The position numbers were made by a program, and so were the translations under genes. Below are positions 9,366 through 18,106 of a stretch of 64,000 nt of DNA, piece after piece. Position 1 is the first letter of the stretch; each line of letters begins with the position of its first letter. The DNA lies in contig NFUO01000262.1 in NCBI GenBank assembly GCA_002197545.1, positions 1 through 64,000 of the forward strand. Reading direction: 5' to 3'. Below the pieces are notes generated by a model. That model did no database searches. It saw only the letters and a list, made by a program, of their open reading frames with translations, and was not told the origin of the DNA. The stretch is from Acidobacteria subdivision 2 bacterium RH1 MAG20. GTDB lineage: Bacteria > Acidobacteriota > Terriglobia > Terriglobales > Acidobacteriaceae.

Positions 9366-11792
9366 TTATATAAGTTTTAAGCGGTGCAAGCGGAGGCTGT
9401 TCATCACAACACTGAACGAACTGAGGGCCATGGCCGCACTTGCAAGCACGGGACTGAGCAGCAGGCCGAAGACCGGATATAGCACGCCAGCAGCGAGGGG
9501 AATACCAATGACGTTATAGATGAAGGCCCAAAACAGGTTCTGCCGGATGACCCTCATTGTTCCGCGCGAGAGTGCAATGGCGGTGGCAACGCCGGTCAGT
9601 TCGCTGCGCATAAGAGTGACGTCGCCGGCTTCCATGGCTACATCGGCGCCGCTGGCCATGGTGATGCCAACTTCAGCCTGCGCCAATGCCGGAGCATCAT
9701 TGACGCCGTCACCGACCATAGCGACAACGCGGCCCTCCGCTTGCAGGTGCTTGATTGCATCTACCTTGCCGGCAGGAAGTACACCCGCGATGACATCGTC
9801 TACTCCGACCTGACGGGCGATAGCGCGGGCCGTACGTTCGTTGTCACCGGTGAGCATGACGACGCGTAAGCCTTCGCGATGGAATTGCCGGATCGCTTCA
9901 ACAGAAGTCGGCTTCACTGTATCGGCAACAGCAATGATTCCGGTAAGCGAACCGTTGATCGCAATCCAGAGCGGTGTCTTGCCTTCCTCTGCCAAACGTT
10001 CTGCGATGGCCGTCATTGTCTCGAGGGAGACACTGTTGTTCTCCATCAGCGCGTTATTGCCAATCACGGTTAGATTTCCTTCGACTATGCCGACGACACC
10101 TTGACCGGTCTGGGATTCAAACTGATCCACCCGCGGTAAGCTCAAACTGCGCTGTTCTGCATAACGAACTACCGCTTCGGCCAGGGGATGTTCGCTGACG
10201 CGTTCGAGTGCAGCGGCAATGCGGAGAACGCGATCTTCAGTAGCCTGCGAAGCATCCCCGATGCCGTAAGTGCTATTGTCAGGTACGAGCAGGAAGTCGG
10301 TGACATCGGGACGGCCTGTCGTAATTGTGCCTGTCTTGTCGAGCACAATCGTGTCAATCTTCTCGAGCTTCTGCAGTGCCTCCCCGCTTTTAATGAGCAG
10401 ACCGAAGGTCGCTCCTCGGCCCGTCGCCACCATGACAGCGGTAGGAACCGCTAACCCCATGGCACAAGGGCATGCAATCACCAATACCGTGACTGCAGCG
10501 GCGAAGCCTTGCATCGTTCCAGCACCTGGAGCGAAGAAGCGCCATGCAAAGAACGTGACGATGGCGATTCCGAGTACGGTGGGCACAAAGATCGCGCTGA
10601 TACGGTCTGCGAGTCGTTGGATGGGCGCTCGCGATCCCTGCGCTTCGCGTAGCAGCCGCACGATTTGGGCCAGGGTGCTCTCTGATCCGAGTGTCGTTGC
10701 CTGATACTGAAGAGCGCCCTTCTGATTGAGAGTGCCTCCTATGACGCGATCGTGTAGTGTCTTTTCAACCGGCAGAGATTCGCCGGTAAGCATGGATTCG
10801 TCGACACTACTCTTGCCTGATACAACCTCACCATCCGTTGGAATGCGCTCACCCGGACGCACCAGAATCATATCGCCGTGTTGGATCGAATCCAGAGGCA
10901 CATCATATTCCACACCTCCCCGGATCATACGTGCTGTCTTTGGCTGCAATTGGGCGAGCTTGCGTAATGCGGAAGCGGTTTGGCCTTTGGCGCGGCTTTC
11001 CAGCGTGTTCCCCGTTAGAATGAGCCCGATAATTAAAATGCAGGCTTCGAAGTAAACATCGGGTGCAATTCTATGCGCCAGAAAGAAGCCTGGCGCTATA
11101 GTAGTTGCTGCAGAATAAAGAAACGCCGTTCCCGTGCCAAGCGCAATCAGCGTGTTCATATCAGCCGTCTTGTGCAGCAACGCAGACCACGCTTTGACGT
11201 AGAAGCGCCGCCCCGCCCAAACGATGATGAAAGCTGTGAGAGCAAATAGAAACCAGCGCATCGCATTATCGCTGATCGAATACATCCACGGAAGAGTTCT
11301 GCGCAAAGTTGGATCGAGCACGCGCATGGACCAGCTCATCAACGGGTCCTTCATGCGCTCCATGCCTCCTACGCTGGTCATGCTCATCAGTGGCACGGAC
11401 AGAATCATTGCGACAAGCCCAGCCGCGAGACTAATACCCGCCCTCAGGCGCAATTGTTCGTATTCGCGCAGTTGCTCATGGTCGTGTTTTTCCTGCTCTT
11501 CCAGAATGGACCGGCCCAGGATGGGCGCGTCTGCTCCGTACCCTGTGCTGCGGATCTTCTGCACTAACTTTGCGGTTGAAATAACGCTTGGATCAAAGTT
11601 CACAGTGGCATTGTGCAACATGAGATTGACCGTGGCCTCCTTTACCCCTGCCTCACTGGCAAGTGTCCGCTGAACGAAGGACTGGCACGCGGCGCAGGTC
11701 ATTCCGCTGATTGGGATTGTGACCCGTTCCAACATGGGAGTGGACATAACAACATCTTTTGCTGCAACTCTATCTGGCAAGGTGCCCGACAT
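9366..11792 (-). CDS. copA: Copper-exporting P1B-type ATPase CopA
   Basis: Exports Cu(I) from the cytoplasm at the cost of ATP; an 808-residue inner-membrane protein. One N-terminal metal-binding domain (GMTCAAC, C33 and C36) is followed by the membrane segments, with CPCAMG near residue 442 in the sixth helix, the phosphorylation site [11 protein letters not shown] near 486, HPLAEAVV of the nucleotide domain, and [11 protein letters not shown]. The last helices contain YN and MALSS, the residues that define the Cu(I) subgroup. The ATG at 11792 has GGGAGG at good distance; an inner ATG at 11747 is less likely. It lies between copZ and csoR in one operon. Confidence 0.97.
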   Translation of the reverse strand: MSGTLPDRVAAKDVVMSTPMLERVTIPISGMTCAACQSFVQRTLASEAGVKEATVNLMLHNATVNFDPSVISTAKLVQKIRSTGYGADAPILGRSILEEQEKHDHEQLREYEQLRLRAGISLAAGLVAMILSVPLMSMTSVGGMERMKDPLMSWSMRVLDPTLRRTLPWMYSISDNAMRWFLFALTAFIIVWAGRRFYVKAWSALLHKTADMNTLIALGTGTAFLYSAATTIAPGFFLAHRIAPDVYFEACILIIGLILTGNTLESRAKGQTASALRKLAQLQPKTARMIRGGVEYDVPLDSIQHGDMILVRPGERIPTDGEVVSGKSSVDESMLTGESLPVEKTLHDRVIGGTLNQKGALQYQATTLGSESTLAQIVRLLREAQGSRAPIQRLADRISAIFVPTVLGIAIVTFFAWRFFAPGAGTMQGFAAAVTVLVIACPCAMGLAVPTAVMVATGRGATFGLLIKSGEALQKLEKIDTIVLDKTGTITTGRPDVTDFLLVPDNSTYGIGDASQATEDRVLRIAAALERVSEHPLAEAVVRYAEQRSLSLPRVDQFESQTGQGVVGIVEGNLTVIGNNALMENNSVSLETMTAIAERLAEEGKTPLWIAINGSLTGIIAVADTVKPTSVEAIRQFHREGLRVVMLTGDNERTARAIARQVGVDDVIAGVLPAGKVDAIKHLQAEGRVVAMVGDGVNDAPALAQAEVGITMASGADVAMEAGDVTLMRSELTGVATAIALSRGTMRVIRQNLFWAFIYNVIGIPLAAGVLYPVFGLLLSPVLASAAMALSSFSVVMNSLRLHRLKLI

Positions 11793-11809
11793 AGCATCTT
11801 CCTCCCTGA

Positions 11810-12022
11810 TTACTGTTGAATATGCACTGGAAAGCCGATACGATCCAAAGTTTCTGTGACCTCTGAGGAGTTGGTCTTTGCGGGGTCGATAGCCACTCTC
11901 GCAGATCCCACCTCGACCGATTCGAGCCTAATCCCAGGAATGTTTTCGAGTGCATTCGTGACTCTCCGTACGCAGGACCCGCAGTGCATGCCATCGATCG
12001 TCAGCTTGAGTATGCTTTCCAT
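11810..12022 (-). CDS. copZ: Copper chaperone CopZ (heavy-metal-associated domain)
   Basis: A 70-residue cytoplasmic HMA-fold protein with the Cu(I) site GMHCGSC near residues 12-18. It would hand Cu(I) to the CopA ATPase and to CsoR. I chose the ATG at 12022, preceded by AAGGAGAGAGG; the open frame from 12076 runs through the promoter and adds 18 residues with no family match. It is the first gene of the operon, 17 bases before copA, and its promoter carries a CsoR-like palindrome. Confidence 0.95.
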   Translation of the reverse strand: MESILKLTIDGMHCGSCVRRVTNALENIPGIRLESVEVGSARVAIDPAKTNSSEVTETLDRIGFPVHIQQ

Positions 12023-12054
12023 GGTTGTGCCTCTCTCCTTATTCTTTAGATGCC

Positions 12055-12073
12055 TATACCCCCTATAGGTATA
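12055..12073. promoter_or_regulatory. CsoR operator candidate upstream of copZ
   Basis: The 19-base near-palindrome TATACCCCCTATAGGTATA lies 33 bases upstream of the copZ start codon. Known CsoR operators are ATACCC..GGGTAT-type palindromes with G/C tracts at the core; the left half matches fully and the right half is AGGTAT. A TTATAT-like -10 candidate sits just upstream on the minus strand (12079-12087), so bound repressor would block the polymerase. Confidence 0.8.
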
Positions 12074-12076
12074 CAA

Positions 12077-12514
12077 AAAGAATATAACAGATTTCCATGA
12101 GTAGCCTGTGCTGATGGGTTATTCCAATTGTGGAATGTGCTGTCCGCAGGTTCTGCATAGGACGTTCTATGCGTTGCAGGAACAGGACTTGCGGCAAGCA
12201 AGGGCTATGACATTTTAACTGCACAACATGTCAAAAATGTTGATATTTGATAAAGAGTTCAGGCTGGAATCACTGGCATTGGTAACTTCAGTCAAGAATG
12301 CGGCAACGAGATAGCGAAAGGGCTTACCTTGAGTCATGCGCGAATTACGCTGGGTATAGGGTAAATTGCCTACACTCCCAGTGGCCAGATGGCTTTAGCA
12401 TGGATGGGACATACACCCTGAAAATCAGTCGTTCCGAAAATCATGATGTTCTTTATGATGGTACGGCTGTTGCAAAGTAAAGATTCAATAAATCGTTATC
12501 AGAGGAGTTAGAAG
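12077..12514. other. Divergent intergenic region between copZ and the amidohydrolase gene
   Basis: About 440 bases. It holds the copZ promoter at its left end. A 60-codon plus-strand frame (12298-12480) has no recognisable motif; codon quality and ribosome binding site are not convincing, so it is not called. TCAGAGGAG just before 12515 is the ribosome binding site of the amidohydrolase. Confidence 0.4.
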
Positions 12515-14050
12515 ATGAAGCTTAAGTATGGTTCATTGATCTGCGGTTCGGTGCTTGGAGCGGCTCTTTTTGCCACAGGTGCTGCTCACGCACAAGACCG
12601 GTCCCAATCGCCGCAGCAGTCAGGAAGACAGGCGCAAACAGGACCATACATGGAATCGCGCCAGGGATACCAGACTTCTGCGCCTACTGGTTGCGCGGGC
12701 TGTACCCCGGACGGTCAAGCTGAACACAGTAGAGCAGAGGTCCAGGGACGGCCACGGCGGGTAGGGCCGCCACCGACACTGCCCAATCCTCTGCCATATG
12801 ATCTTCTGCTCCAGAATGGCCATGTCATCGACGTGAAGAACAATGTTGATCGCGTTACAGACGTCGGTATTAAGGATGGCAAGATCGCTACAGTGGGCGA
12901 TCACCTGAACGCGAAGGATGCAGCTAAAGCCGTCGACGTGAAGGGATACATCGTGACACCCGGCCTGATTGACATCCACGTGCATGTCTATGCCAGCACG
13001 GGCGAGCGCGGTTCCTATGCCGGAGACGAGGCTATCTGGCCGGATGGCTTCACCCTCCGCAATGGCGTTACCACGGTGGTCGATGCCGGCAGCTCAGGCT
13101 GGCGCAACTTTGAAGATTTCAAGGACCACATCATCGACCGCTCGCAGACCCGCGTTCTGGCCGATCTGAACATCGTCGGTGCCGGCATGCGCGGCGGGCG
13201 GTTTGAAGACAACCTCGCAGACATGCAGGGAGAGCCGACGGGCTGGATGGCCAAGCGCTACCCCGGAGTCATCGTCGGCATTAAGAGCGCCCACTTCACC
13301 GGGCCCGAGTGGACGCCTTACATCGAGGCAGTCAAGGCAGGCAACATTGCCAACATTCCAGTCATGATTGACTACGGTGCTAACCGGATCGAGCGTCCCC
13401 TCCTCCAATTGCTCTCGACATACCTTCGCCCCGGCGACATCTATACACATACCTATTCCGGACTGCGCGGCGAGCAAAATACACAAACTCTGGGGCCCAG
13501 CCAGGCGTTGCTTATTGGACGCAAGCGAGGCATTTGGTTCGATGCTGGAACTGGCGGCGGCAGCTTCCGATTCCGTGTGGCATATCCGCTCATCAAGGAT
13601 GGGTTTCTGCCAGATTCGCTCTCGACTGACCTGCACATCGGCAGCATGAACTCGAGCACTAAGGACATGCTGAATGTGATGGGCAAGTTTATGGCGATGG
13701 GTTTAACCCTACAGCAGGTGGTCGCGGATACCACGTGGCATCCAGCGCGGGAGATCAAGCAGGAGCAACTCGGCAATCTTTCTGTCGGTGCCCCAGCCGA
13801 TGTGGCCGTTCTCAGCGAAGAACACGGCAAATTCGGCTACCTCGACATGGATAATACCAAGATGATGGGCGACAGCCGACTCATCTGCCAACTAACAGTG
13901 CGTGCCGGAAGAATTGTCTATGATTTAAACGGCATCTCCATGGACCTGTGGAACCAGCCGGCATCAAGCAATCCGCAGATGGCGAGTCACTGGACGATCT
14001 ATCGTCCGCGACCAGCACTGCCGGAGGAGTTGACTCCAACGCAGAAGTAG
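12515..14050 (+). CDS. Secreted amidohydrolase / deacetylase family protein
   Basis: A metal-dependent hydrolase of 511 residues with a Sec signal (MKLKYGSLICG to AHAQD, cleavage near residue 27). A linker of about 60 residues with GCAGC precedes the catalytic domain. The amidohydrolase barrel begins with the composite N-terminal beta domain (DLLLQNGHVIDVKNNVD) and PGLIDIHVHV, the first metal-binding HxH; later come IKSAHF (carboxylated Lys region), THTYSG and a C-terminal GAPADVAVL. It resembles the Atu3266/EF_0837 deacetylase group, which removes acyl groups from N-acetyl amino or hydroxy acids. Export to the periplasm is unusual for those. Substrate unknown. A hairpin terminator follows its stop. 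Confidence 0.82.
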   Translation: MKLKYGSLICGSVLGAALFATGAAHAQDRSQSPQQSGRQAQTGPYMESRQGYQTSAPTGCAGCTPDGQAEHSRAEVQGRPRRVGPPPTLPNPLPYDLLLQNGHVIDVKNNVDRVTDVGIKDGKIATVGDHLNAKDAAKAVDVKGYIVTPGLIDIHVHVYASTGERGSYAGDEAIWPDGFTLRNGVTTVVDAGSSGWRNFEDFKDHIIDRSQTRVLADLNIVGAGMRGGRFEDNLADMQGEPTGWMAKRYPGVIVGIKSAHFTGPEWTPYIEAVKAGNIANIPVMIDYGANRIERPLLQLLSTYLRPGDIYTHTYSGLRGEQNTQTLGPSQALLIGRKRGIWFDAGTGGGSFRFRVAYPLIKDGFLPDSLSTDLHIGSMNSSTKDMLNVMGKFMAMGLTLQQVVADTTWHPAREIKQEQLGNLSVGAPADVAVLSEEHGKFGYLDMDNTKMMGDSRLICQLTVRAGRIVYDLNGISMDLWNQPASSNPQMASHWTIYRPRPALPEELTPTQK

Positions 14051-14064
14051 TGAGCGGCCCTGCG

Positions 14065-14094
14065 GTTCGGCACACAGAGCATCGTGTGCCGAAC
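14065..14094 (+). terminator. Hairpin terminator after the amidohydrolase gene
   Basis: A perfect 11-base stem (GTTCGGCACAC pairing with GTGTGCCGAAC) and an 8-base loop start 14 bases after the stop codon. There is no strong T run after it, so it may be a weak or Rho-assisted terminator. Confidence 0.6.
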
Positions 14095-14408
14095 TGGATC
14101 AGGTAATTTCCCGTAGTACAAGAAACTGATCTCAGCCTTTTCAACAATTACATGACACAGCCGTAAGAGGGGGATTGACTATGCAAGTTTTTCTCTTCTT
14201 CAATCTGCTGAATGCAATTCTTTTGACTACGTGATGTTCAAGGTATGACAACTTTAGCTTTGTAAGCGTGTATCGTTAAAGAGGGTGAGTTCTTTGTGCC
14301 AGGGTTTATTGGACAATCTACCTTTCACGAGCTGCAAGGCGAGCCGGTTTTGGCGTTACAGCAGCAAGTAAGCCCGTCAGGCATCAACTCTCTGCGAGGG
14401 AGGAAAAA
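14095..14408. other. Region upstream of the DUF3299 gene with a possible 38-codon leader ORF
   Basis: The leader region contains a GTG-started frame at 14296-14412 of 38 codons, preceded by GAGGGTGAG, whose TGA overlaps the ATG of the next gene (ATGA). The peptide has no motif I recognise. The rest holds no gene and presumably contains the promoter of the DUF3299/ABC cluster. Confidence 0.3.
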
Positions 14409-14882
14409 ATGATCTCTCAGTTCAAGCGTCTGTTCAAAAAAAATGTTCCCCTGCTGATAATCTTATGCGGGCTTGCCTTTGGCACATTGGCGATCTATGC
14501 GGCAAATTCCTCAGTGACGGTCAACTGGCAAACACTGCAAACTCTCGATTCCAGCATACCGCTTGCCAAGCAGAAGTCTGCGGCCCAACAATTAGACGGA
14601 AAAGTCGTCAGCATCCCTGGTTTCATGGTGCCATTAGAGGATGACGCTGATCAGGTAACGGAGTTCCTCCTTGTTCCCTACGCTGGAGCTTGTATTCATG
14701 TGCCGCCGCCGCCGCCGAACCAGATTGTCTATGTGAAGATGAATTCAAACTCCAAGGTGAAAGTTACCTTTACCGACCCGATCATCGTTACCGGGCAGTT
14801 GAAAATCTCCACAGTAGTAAGCCCCTATGGAGACGTGTCCTACGATCTCGTCGGCCAAACGGTCAGGCCATATCAGCAATAA
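14409..14882 (+). CDS. DUF3299 domain protein, membrane-anchored
   Basis: A 157-residue protein with one N-terminal membrane helix or signal anchor (residues 12-31) and an extracytoplasmic DUF3299 domain. The domain hallmarks are IPGFMVPLEDD, then the signature CIHVPPPPPNQIVYV near residues 97-111. DUF3299 proteins are found beside MacB-like ABC transporters; in Vibrio such clusters are linked to zinc uptake, a parallel that is suggestive only. The single conserved Cys and adjacent His could bind a metal. SD GGGAGG precedes the ATG. It begins a three-gene unit with the ATPase and permease. Confidence 0.88.
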   Translation: MISQFKRLFKKNVPLLIILCGLAFGTLAIYAANSSVTVNWQTLQTLDSSIPLAKQKSAAQQLDGKVVSIPGFMVPLEDDADQVTEFLLVPYAGACIHVPPPPPNQIVYVKMNSNSKVKVTFTDPIIVTGQLKISTVVSPYGDVSYDLVGQTVRPYQQ

Positions 14883-14896
14883 AGGAGTACGCAACG

Positions 14897-15589
14897 ATGA
14901 CGGATGCCGTCCGCATGAAGGATGTTGTCTTTGGATATGAACCCAGGACACCGCTGCTACATGTGGACGATTTGCGAGTCGCAGAGGGCAAGCGGGTCTT
15001 CCTTTACGGCCCTAGCGGCAGCGGCAAGACTACATTGCTTGGTCTAATCACTGGAATATTGCAACCGCAGCACGGAAGCTGCGAAGTGCTGGGCAAGGAG
15101 ATGACCAAGCTCTCCATGTCTGCTCGCGATAAGCATCGCGGCTCGGAGATGGGCTATATCTTCCAGAGCTTCAATCTGATTCCGTATCTCTCCGTTCGCC
15201 AGAATATTGATCTCCCATGTCTAGTGCATGAGCGCCGTTGCAAGCGGATACTCGCTCCTACGCTCGCGGAGGAGACGGTGCGCATTGCCGGGCGGCTTGA
15301 GCTCGGCGGTTTCCTCGATCGCGGCGTCAAGAAACTCAGCACCGGTCAACAACAGCGTGTCGCCATCGCCCGCGCCGTCATAGGGCGGCCTAGTCTGGTC
15401 ATTGCCGACGAGCCTACTTCTTCCCTTGATGCTGATCGCCGCGAGCGCTTCCTTGAACTGCTCTTCGAGGTCTGTGACGAAGCCAAGGCGACTCTCATCT
15501 TCGTCAGTCATGACCGCTCCTTGATGACGCGCTTCGATGAGCAGATTTCCATCGTCGACATCAACCAACTCAGCCAGGTACATGCATGA
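14897..15589 (+). CDS. ABC transporter ATP-binding protein (LolD/MacB-type)
   Basis: Cytoplasmic ATPase of 230 residues with Walker A (GPSGSGKTT), Q loop (IFQSFNLIPYL), signature [14 protein letters not shown], Walker B (VIADEPTSSLD) and the switch His in FVSHDRSL. I chose the ATG at 14897 (MTDAVRMKDVVFGYEP), preceded by AAAGGAG; the frame from 14690 runs through the DUF3299 gene in another phase. Its stop overlaps the permease start by four bases. It would power the FtsX-type permease that follows, which is typical of mechanotransmission or lipoprotein/metal-handling complexes rather than of classic importers. Confidence 0.93.
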   Translation: MTDAVRMKDVVFGYEPRTPLLHVDDLRVAEGKRVFLYGPSGSGKTTLLGLITGILQPQHGSCEVLGKEMTKLSMSARDKHRGSEMGYIFQSFNLIPYLSVRQNIDLPCLVHERRCKRILAPTLAEETVRIAGRLELGGFLDRGVKKLSTGQQQRVAIARAVIGRPSLVIADEPTSSLDADRRERFLELLFEVCDEAKATLIFVSHDRSLMTRFDEQISIVDINQLSQVHA

Positions 15590-16836
15590 TCCTTTTCCTT
15601 CTTGCCTTCAAGTCGCTTAGGAGCCGCGCGGTCACCACCAGCCTCACTATTTTTTCCATCGCCCTCAGCGTAATGCTTCTGGTCGGCGTCGATCGCGTGC
15701 GGCAGGGAACTCAGAAGGGCTTTGAAGGCACCCTCAGCCACGTCGATCTGGTCGTCGGCGCGCGCGGCGGCTCGCTGCCGCTGCTGCTCTATTCGGTCTT
15801 CCATATTGGCACCGCCAACAACGACATCTCCTATGCTTCCTACGAGCACTTCAAGGACCACGCCGCCGTTAAGTGGACGATCCCGTTCTCGCTCGGCGAC
15901 AGTTTTCACGACTACCGCGTCGTTGCCACGGATGATAATTTCTACGAGCACTACCAATATCGTGGTGGCCAAAGCATCAAGTTCGCCAGCGGAGCGCGCG
16001 CGGAGGGCATCTTCGACGCCGTGCTTGGTAGCGAAGTTGCTAAGCACCTCGGTTACAAGATCGGCCAACAGATCGTTCTGACCCACGGCATCGAAGGCAG
16101 TTTCCTTAACCACAAAGACAAGCCTTTCACCGTGGTCGGCATCCTCGCGCACACCTCCACTCCCGTCGATCGTGCCATCTACATTACGTTGTACGGCGAT
16201 GAGGCGATGCATCTTGGCTGGGAGCATGGAGCGCCTCCACTCCAGGAGATTCCGGTCTCGCAGATACGTAAGGAAGACCTGCACATCGACCAAATCAGCT
16301 CATTTCTTCTAGCGACCAAGTCACGCATCAGTACGCTTCTGCTGCAGCGCGAGATCAACACCTACCAGCCCGAGCCGCTGACCGCTATTATTCCGGCGCT
16401 GACGCTTGAAGACCTGTGGAATGTGCTCAGTTACGCGGACGTGGCGCTCTCGCTGGTCAGCGTCGCTGTGCTGATCGTCGGTCTGCTCGCCATGCTCACC
16501 GCTCTTTATACCGCTCTGAACGAGCGCCGCAAAGAAGTGGCCGTGCTGCGTGCGGTTGGCCTGCATGCGCGCCAGATATTTACGCTCTTCGTGCTGGAAT
16601 CCACGCTTATCAGCGCCGTCGGGATGTTTGCCGGCTTAGCAGCGGTGTATGTTTTGATCTTCCTTTTGCGTGCTCCAATCGAAAACAACTACGGCATCCC
16701 GCTTGCGGTAGTCGGAATATCGACCCGAGTCGCCATCTACATGGCGGTCGTCGTCGTTGCAGGAGCGCTGCTGGGCTGTATTCCGGCGATTCGGGCATAC
16801 AGAAATGCCTTGGTAGATGGCTTGAACGCCAGCTAA
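15586..16836 (+). CDS. FtsX/MacB-type ABC transporter permease
   Basis: An inner-membrane protein of 416 residues with the typical layout: one N-terminal helix (residues 15-36), a periplasmic domain of about 230 residues and three C-terminal helices (about 280-310, 335-360 and 375-400). The cytoplasmic loop between the second and third helices contains NERRKEVAVLRAVGLHARQI, the FtsX-family coupling motif. It pairs with the ATPase upstream (ATGA overlap). No adaptor or outer-membrane partner is adjacent, but the DUF3299 protein may act as the periplasmic partner. Confidence 0.9.
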   Translation: MILFLLAFKSLRSRAVTTSLTIFSIALSVMLLVGVDRVRQGTQKGFEGTLSHVDLVVGARGGSLPLLLYSVFHIGTANNDISYASYEHFKDHAAVKWTIPFSLGDSFHDYRVVATDDNFYEHYQYRGGQSIKFASGARAEGIFDAVLGSEVAKHLGYKIGQQIVLTHGIEGSFLNHKDKPFTVVGILAHTSTPVDRAIYITLYGDEAMHLGWEHGAPPLQEIPVSQIRKEDLHIDQISSFLLATKSRISTLLLQREINTYQPEPLTAIIPALTLEDLWNVLSYADVALSLVSVAVLIVGLLAMLTALYTALNERRKEVAVLRAVGLHARQIFTLFVLESTLISAVGMFAGLAAVYVLIFLLRAPIENNYGIPLAVVGISTRVAIYMAVVVVAGALLGCIPAIRAYRNALVDGLNAS

Positions 16837-16864
16837 GGCTGGCAGCCGAGATCACGGAAGCTTT

Positions 16865-17887
16865 CTAAATATTTGTCACGCAGCGAAAGCCTATATTCGA
16901 AGCGGAGCTATCGGGAGTATTGGACGTCCTGGCTGCCACGCGATAGCGATTGCAATAAGAGCGATGGCAGAGGAATGAACCACCTTTCATCGTTTTGGTC
17001 TGACCTTGTAGAGGTCCTGTGGGGTTTTGGTTTATCCCCTTGGAATGCGCTTCCGTGCTGAACCAGTCCGCACACCACTCCCATGTGTTGCCGGCGACTG
17101 AGTAGAGACCATACTGGTTTGGAGGAAAAGCATCGACAGGACAAGTTCCTGCATATCCGTCCTCAGCCGTATCGATATTTGGAAATTCACCCTGCCAGAT
17201 GTTGCACATGTGTTTTCCTTCAGGCGTGAGCTCGTCTCCCCACGGATATAGTTTCTGGTCAAGGCCGCCTCTCGCGGCATATTCCCATTCAGCCTCAGTG
17301 GGAAGACGCTTGTTTGCCCATTCGCTGTAGGCCACGCAATCATTCCACGAGACGTGAACGACGGGATGATCCAGGCGACTGGCGATATTAGAGTCTGGGC
17401 CTTCCGGGTTCTTCCAATTTGCGCCACTGACCTTACACCACCATGGCGCAACGGCAACAGTATCCTCTATAAGCTCATCCCGGCGATCGGAAGGTATGAG
17501 AGACCAAAAGACGAAAGACCACCCAAATTGCTCAGCTTCGGTGCGGTATCCCGTACCATCGATAAACCTCCAAAATACTTCGTTAGTCACAGGGAAGCGA
17601 TCTATTTGGAAAGGACTGACCGTGACAGGGCGGACAGGTCCTTCGCCATCGAGAGGGAATCCCTCTTGGGTATTGGTGCCCATATTAAACGTGCCGCCAG
17701 GTAACTGCACCATGTTTTCAAACTGTGTAAGAGCATGTGCATCAATTACACTTGGCGTGCGAATGAAAGGGATGGTCGGCGTCAGCAGCTTTTCTTGATC
17801 ACGCACCTCTGTGGGTGAGCAGCAAGATGTTTTCGGCTGAGATTCGGGAGTAAGCGGCTCCCCAGAGGGGCTGAATTTTTTATACAT
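16865..17887 (-). CDS. Formylglycine-generating enzyme (FGE/SUMF1 family)
   Basis: Oxidises the active-site Cys of type I sulfatases to formylglycine using O2. The 340-residue protein has the FGE-sulfatase fold start (VQLPGGTFNMGT), the core PVVHVSWNDCVAY and RLPTEAEWEYAARGG, and the active-site GGSFLCHRSYCNRYRVAAR with both redox Cys (about 307 and 312). Bacterial aerobic FGE binds Cu(I) with these two cysteines. Most FGE-like proteins in bacteria lack them, so this looks like a true FGE. A signal peptide is not evident; a CC motif lies near residue 22. I chose ATG 17887 over 17914. No sulfatase gene is in the window. Confidence 0.88.
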   Translation of the reverse strand: MYKKFSPSGEPLTPESQPKTSCCSPTEVRDQEKLLTPTIPFIRTPSVIDAHALTQFENMVQLPGGTFNMGTNTQEGFPLDGEGPVRPVTVSPFQIDRFPVTNEVFWRFIDGTGYRTEAEQFGWSFVFWSLIPSDRRDELIEDTVAVAPWWCKVSGANWKNPEGPDSNIASRLDHPVVHVSWNDCVAYSEWANKRLPTEAEWEYAARGGLDQKLYPWGDELTPEGKHMCNIWQGEFPNIDTAEDGYAGTCPVDAFPPNQYGLYSVAGNTWEWCADWFSTEAHSKGINQNPTGPLQGQTKTMKGGSFLCHRSYCNRYRVAARTSNTPDSSASNIGFRCVTNI

Positions 17888-18106
17888 AGCGCAAAACCAC
17901 TCTAAGCATAACAATCTTACATAGACATCGTTCAGAGCTTTGTACTTGAGCTATGAGCGACCGGCAGCCATTCCTGGTAGACATTCCCATAAATTGGATG
18001 CGTTCTGTTTCGATTACTTCCAATCTGATATGCTCAGACGGTCTTCACGCTTGACCAAGTTCAGCAAGGTTAGCCGTTTTTATATCTTCGACTACGAGGG
18101 CGTTCT

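Noticed and set aside
12298..12480. 60-codon frame upstream of the amidohydrolase gene
   Set aside because: No motif, no convincing ribosome binding site, and it lies in a probable promoter region.
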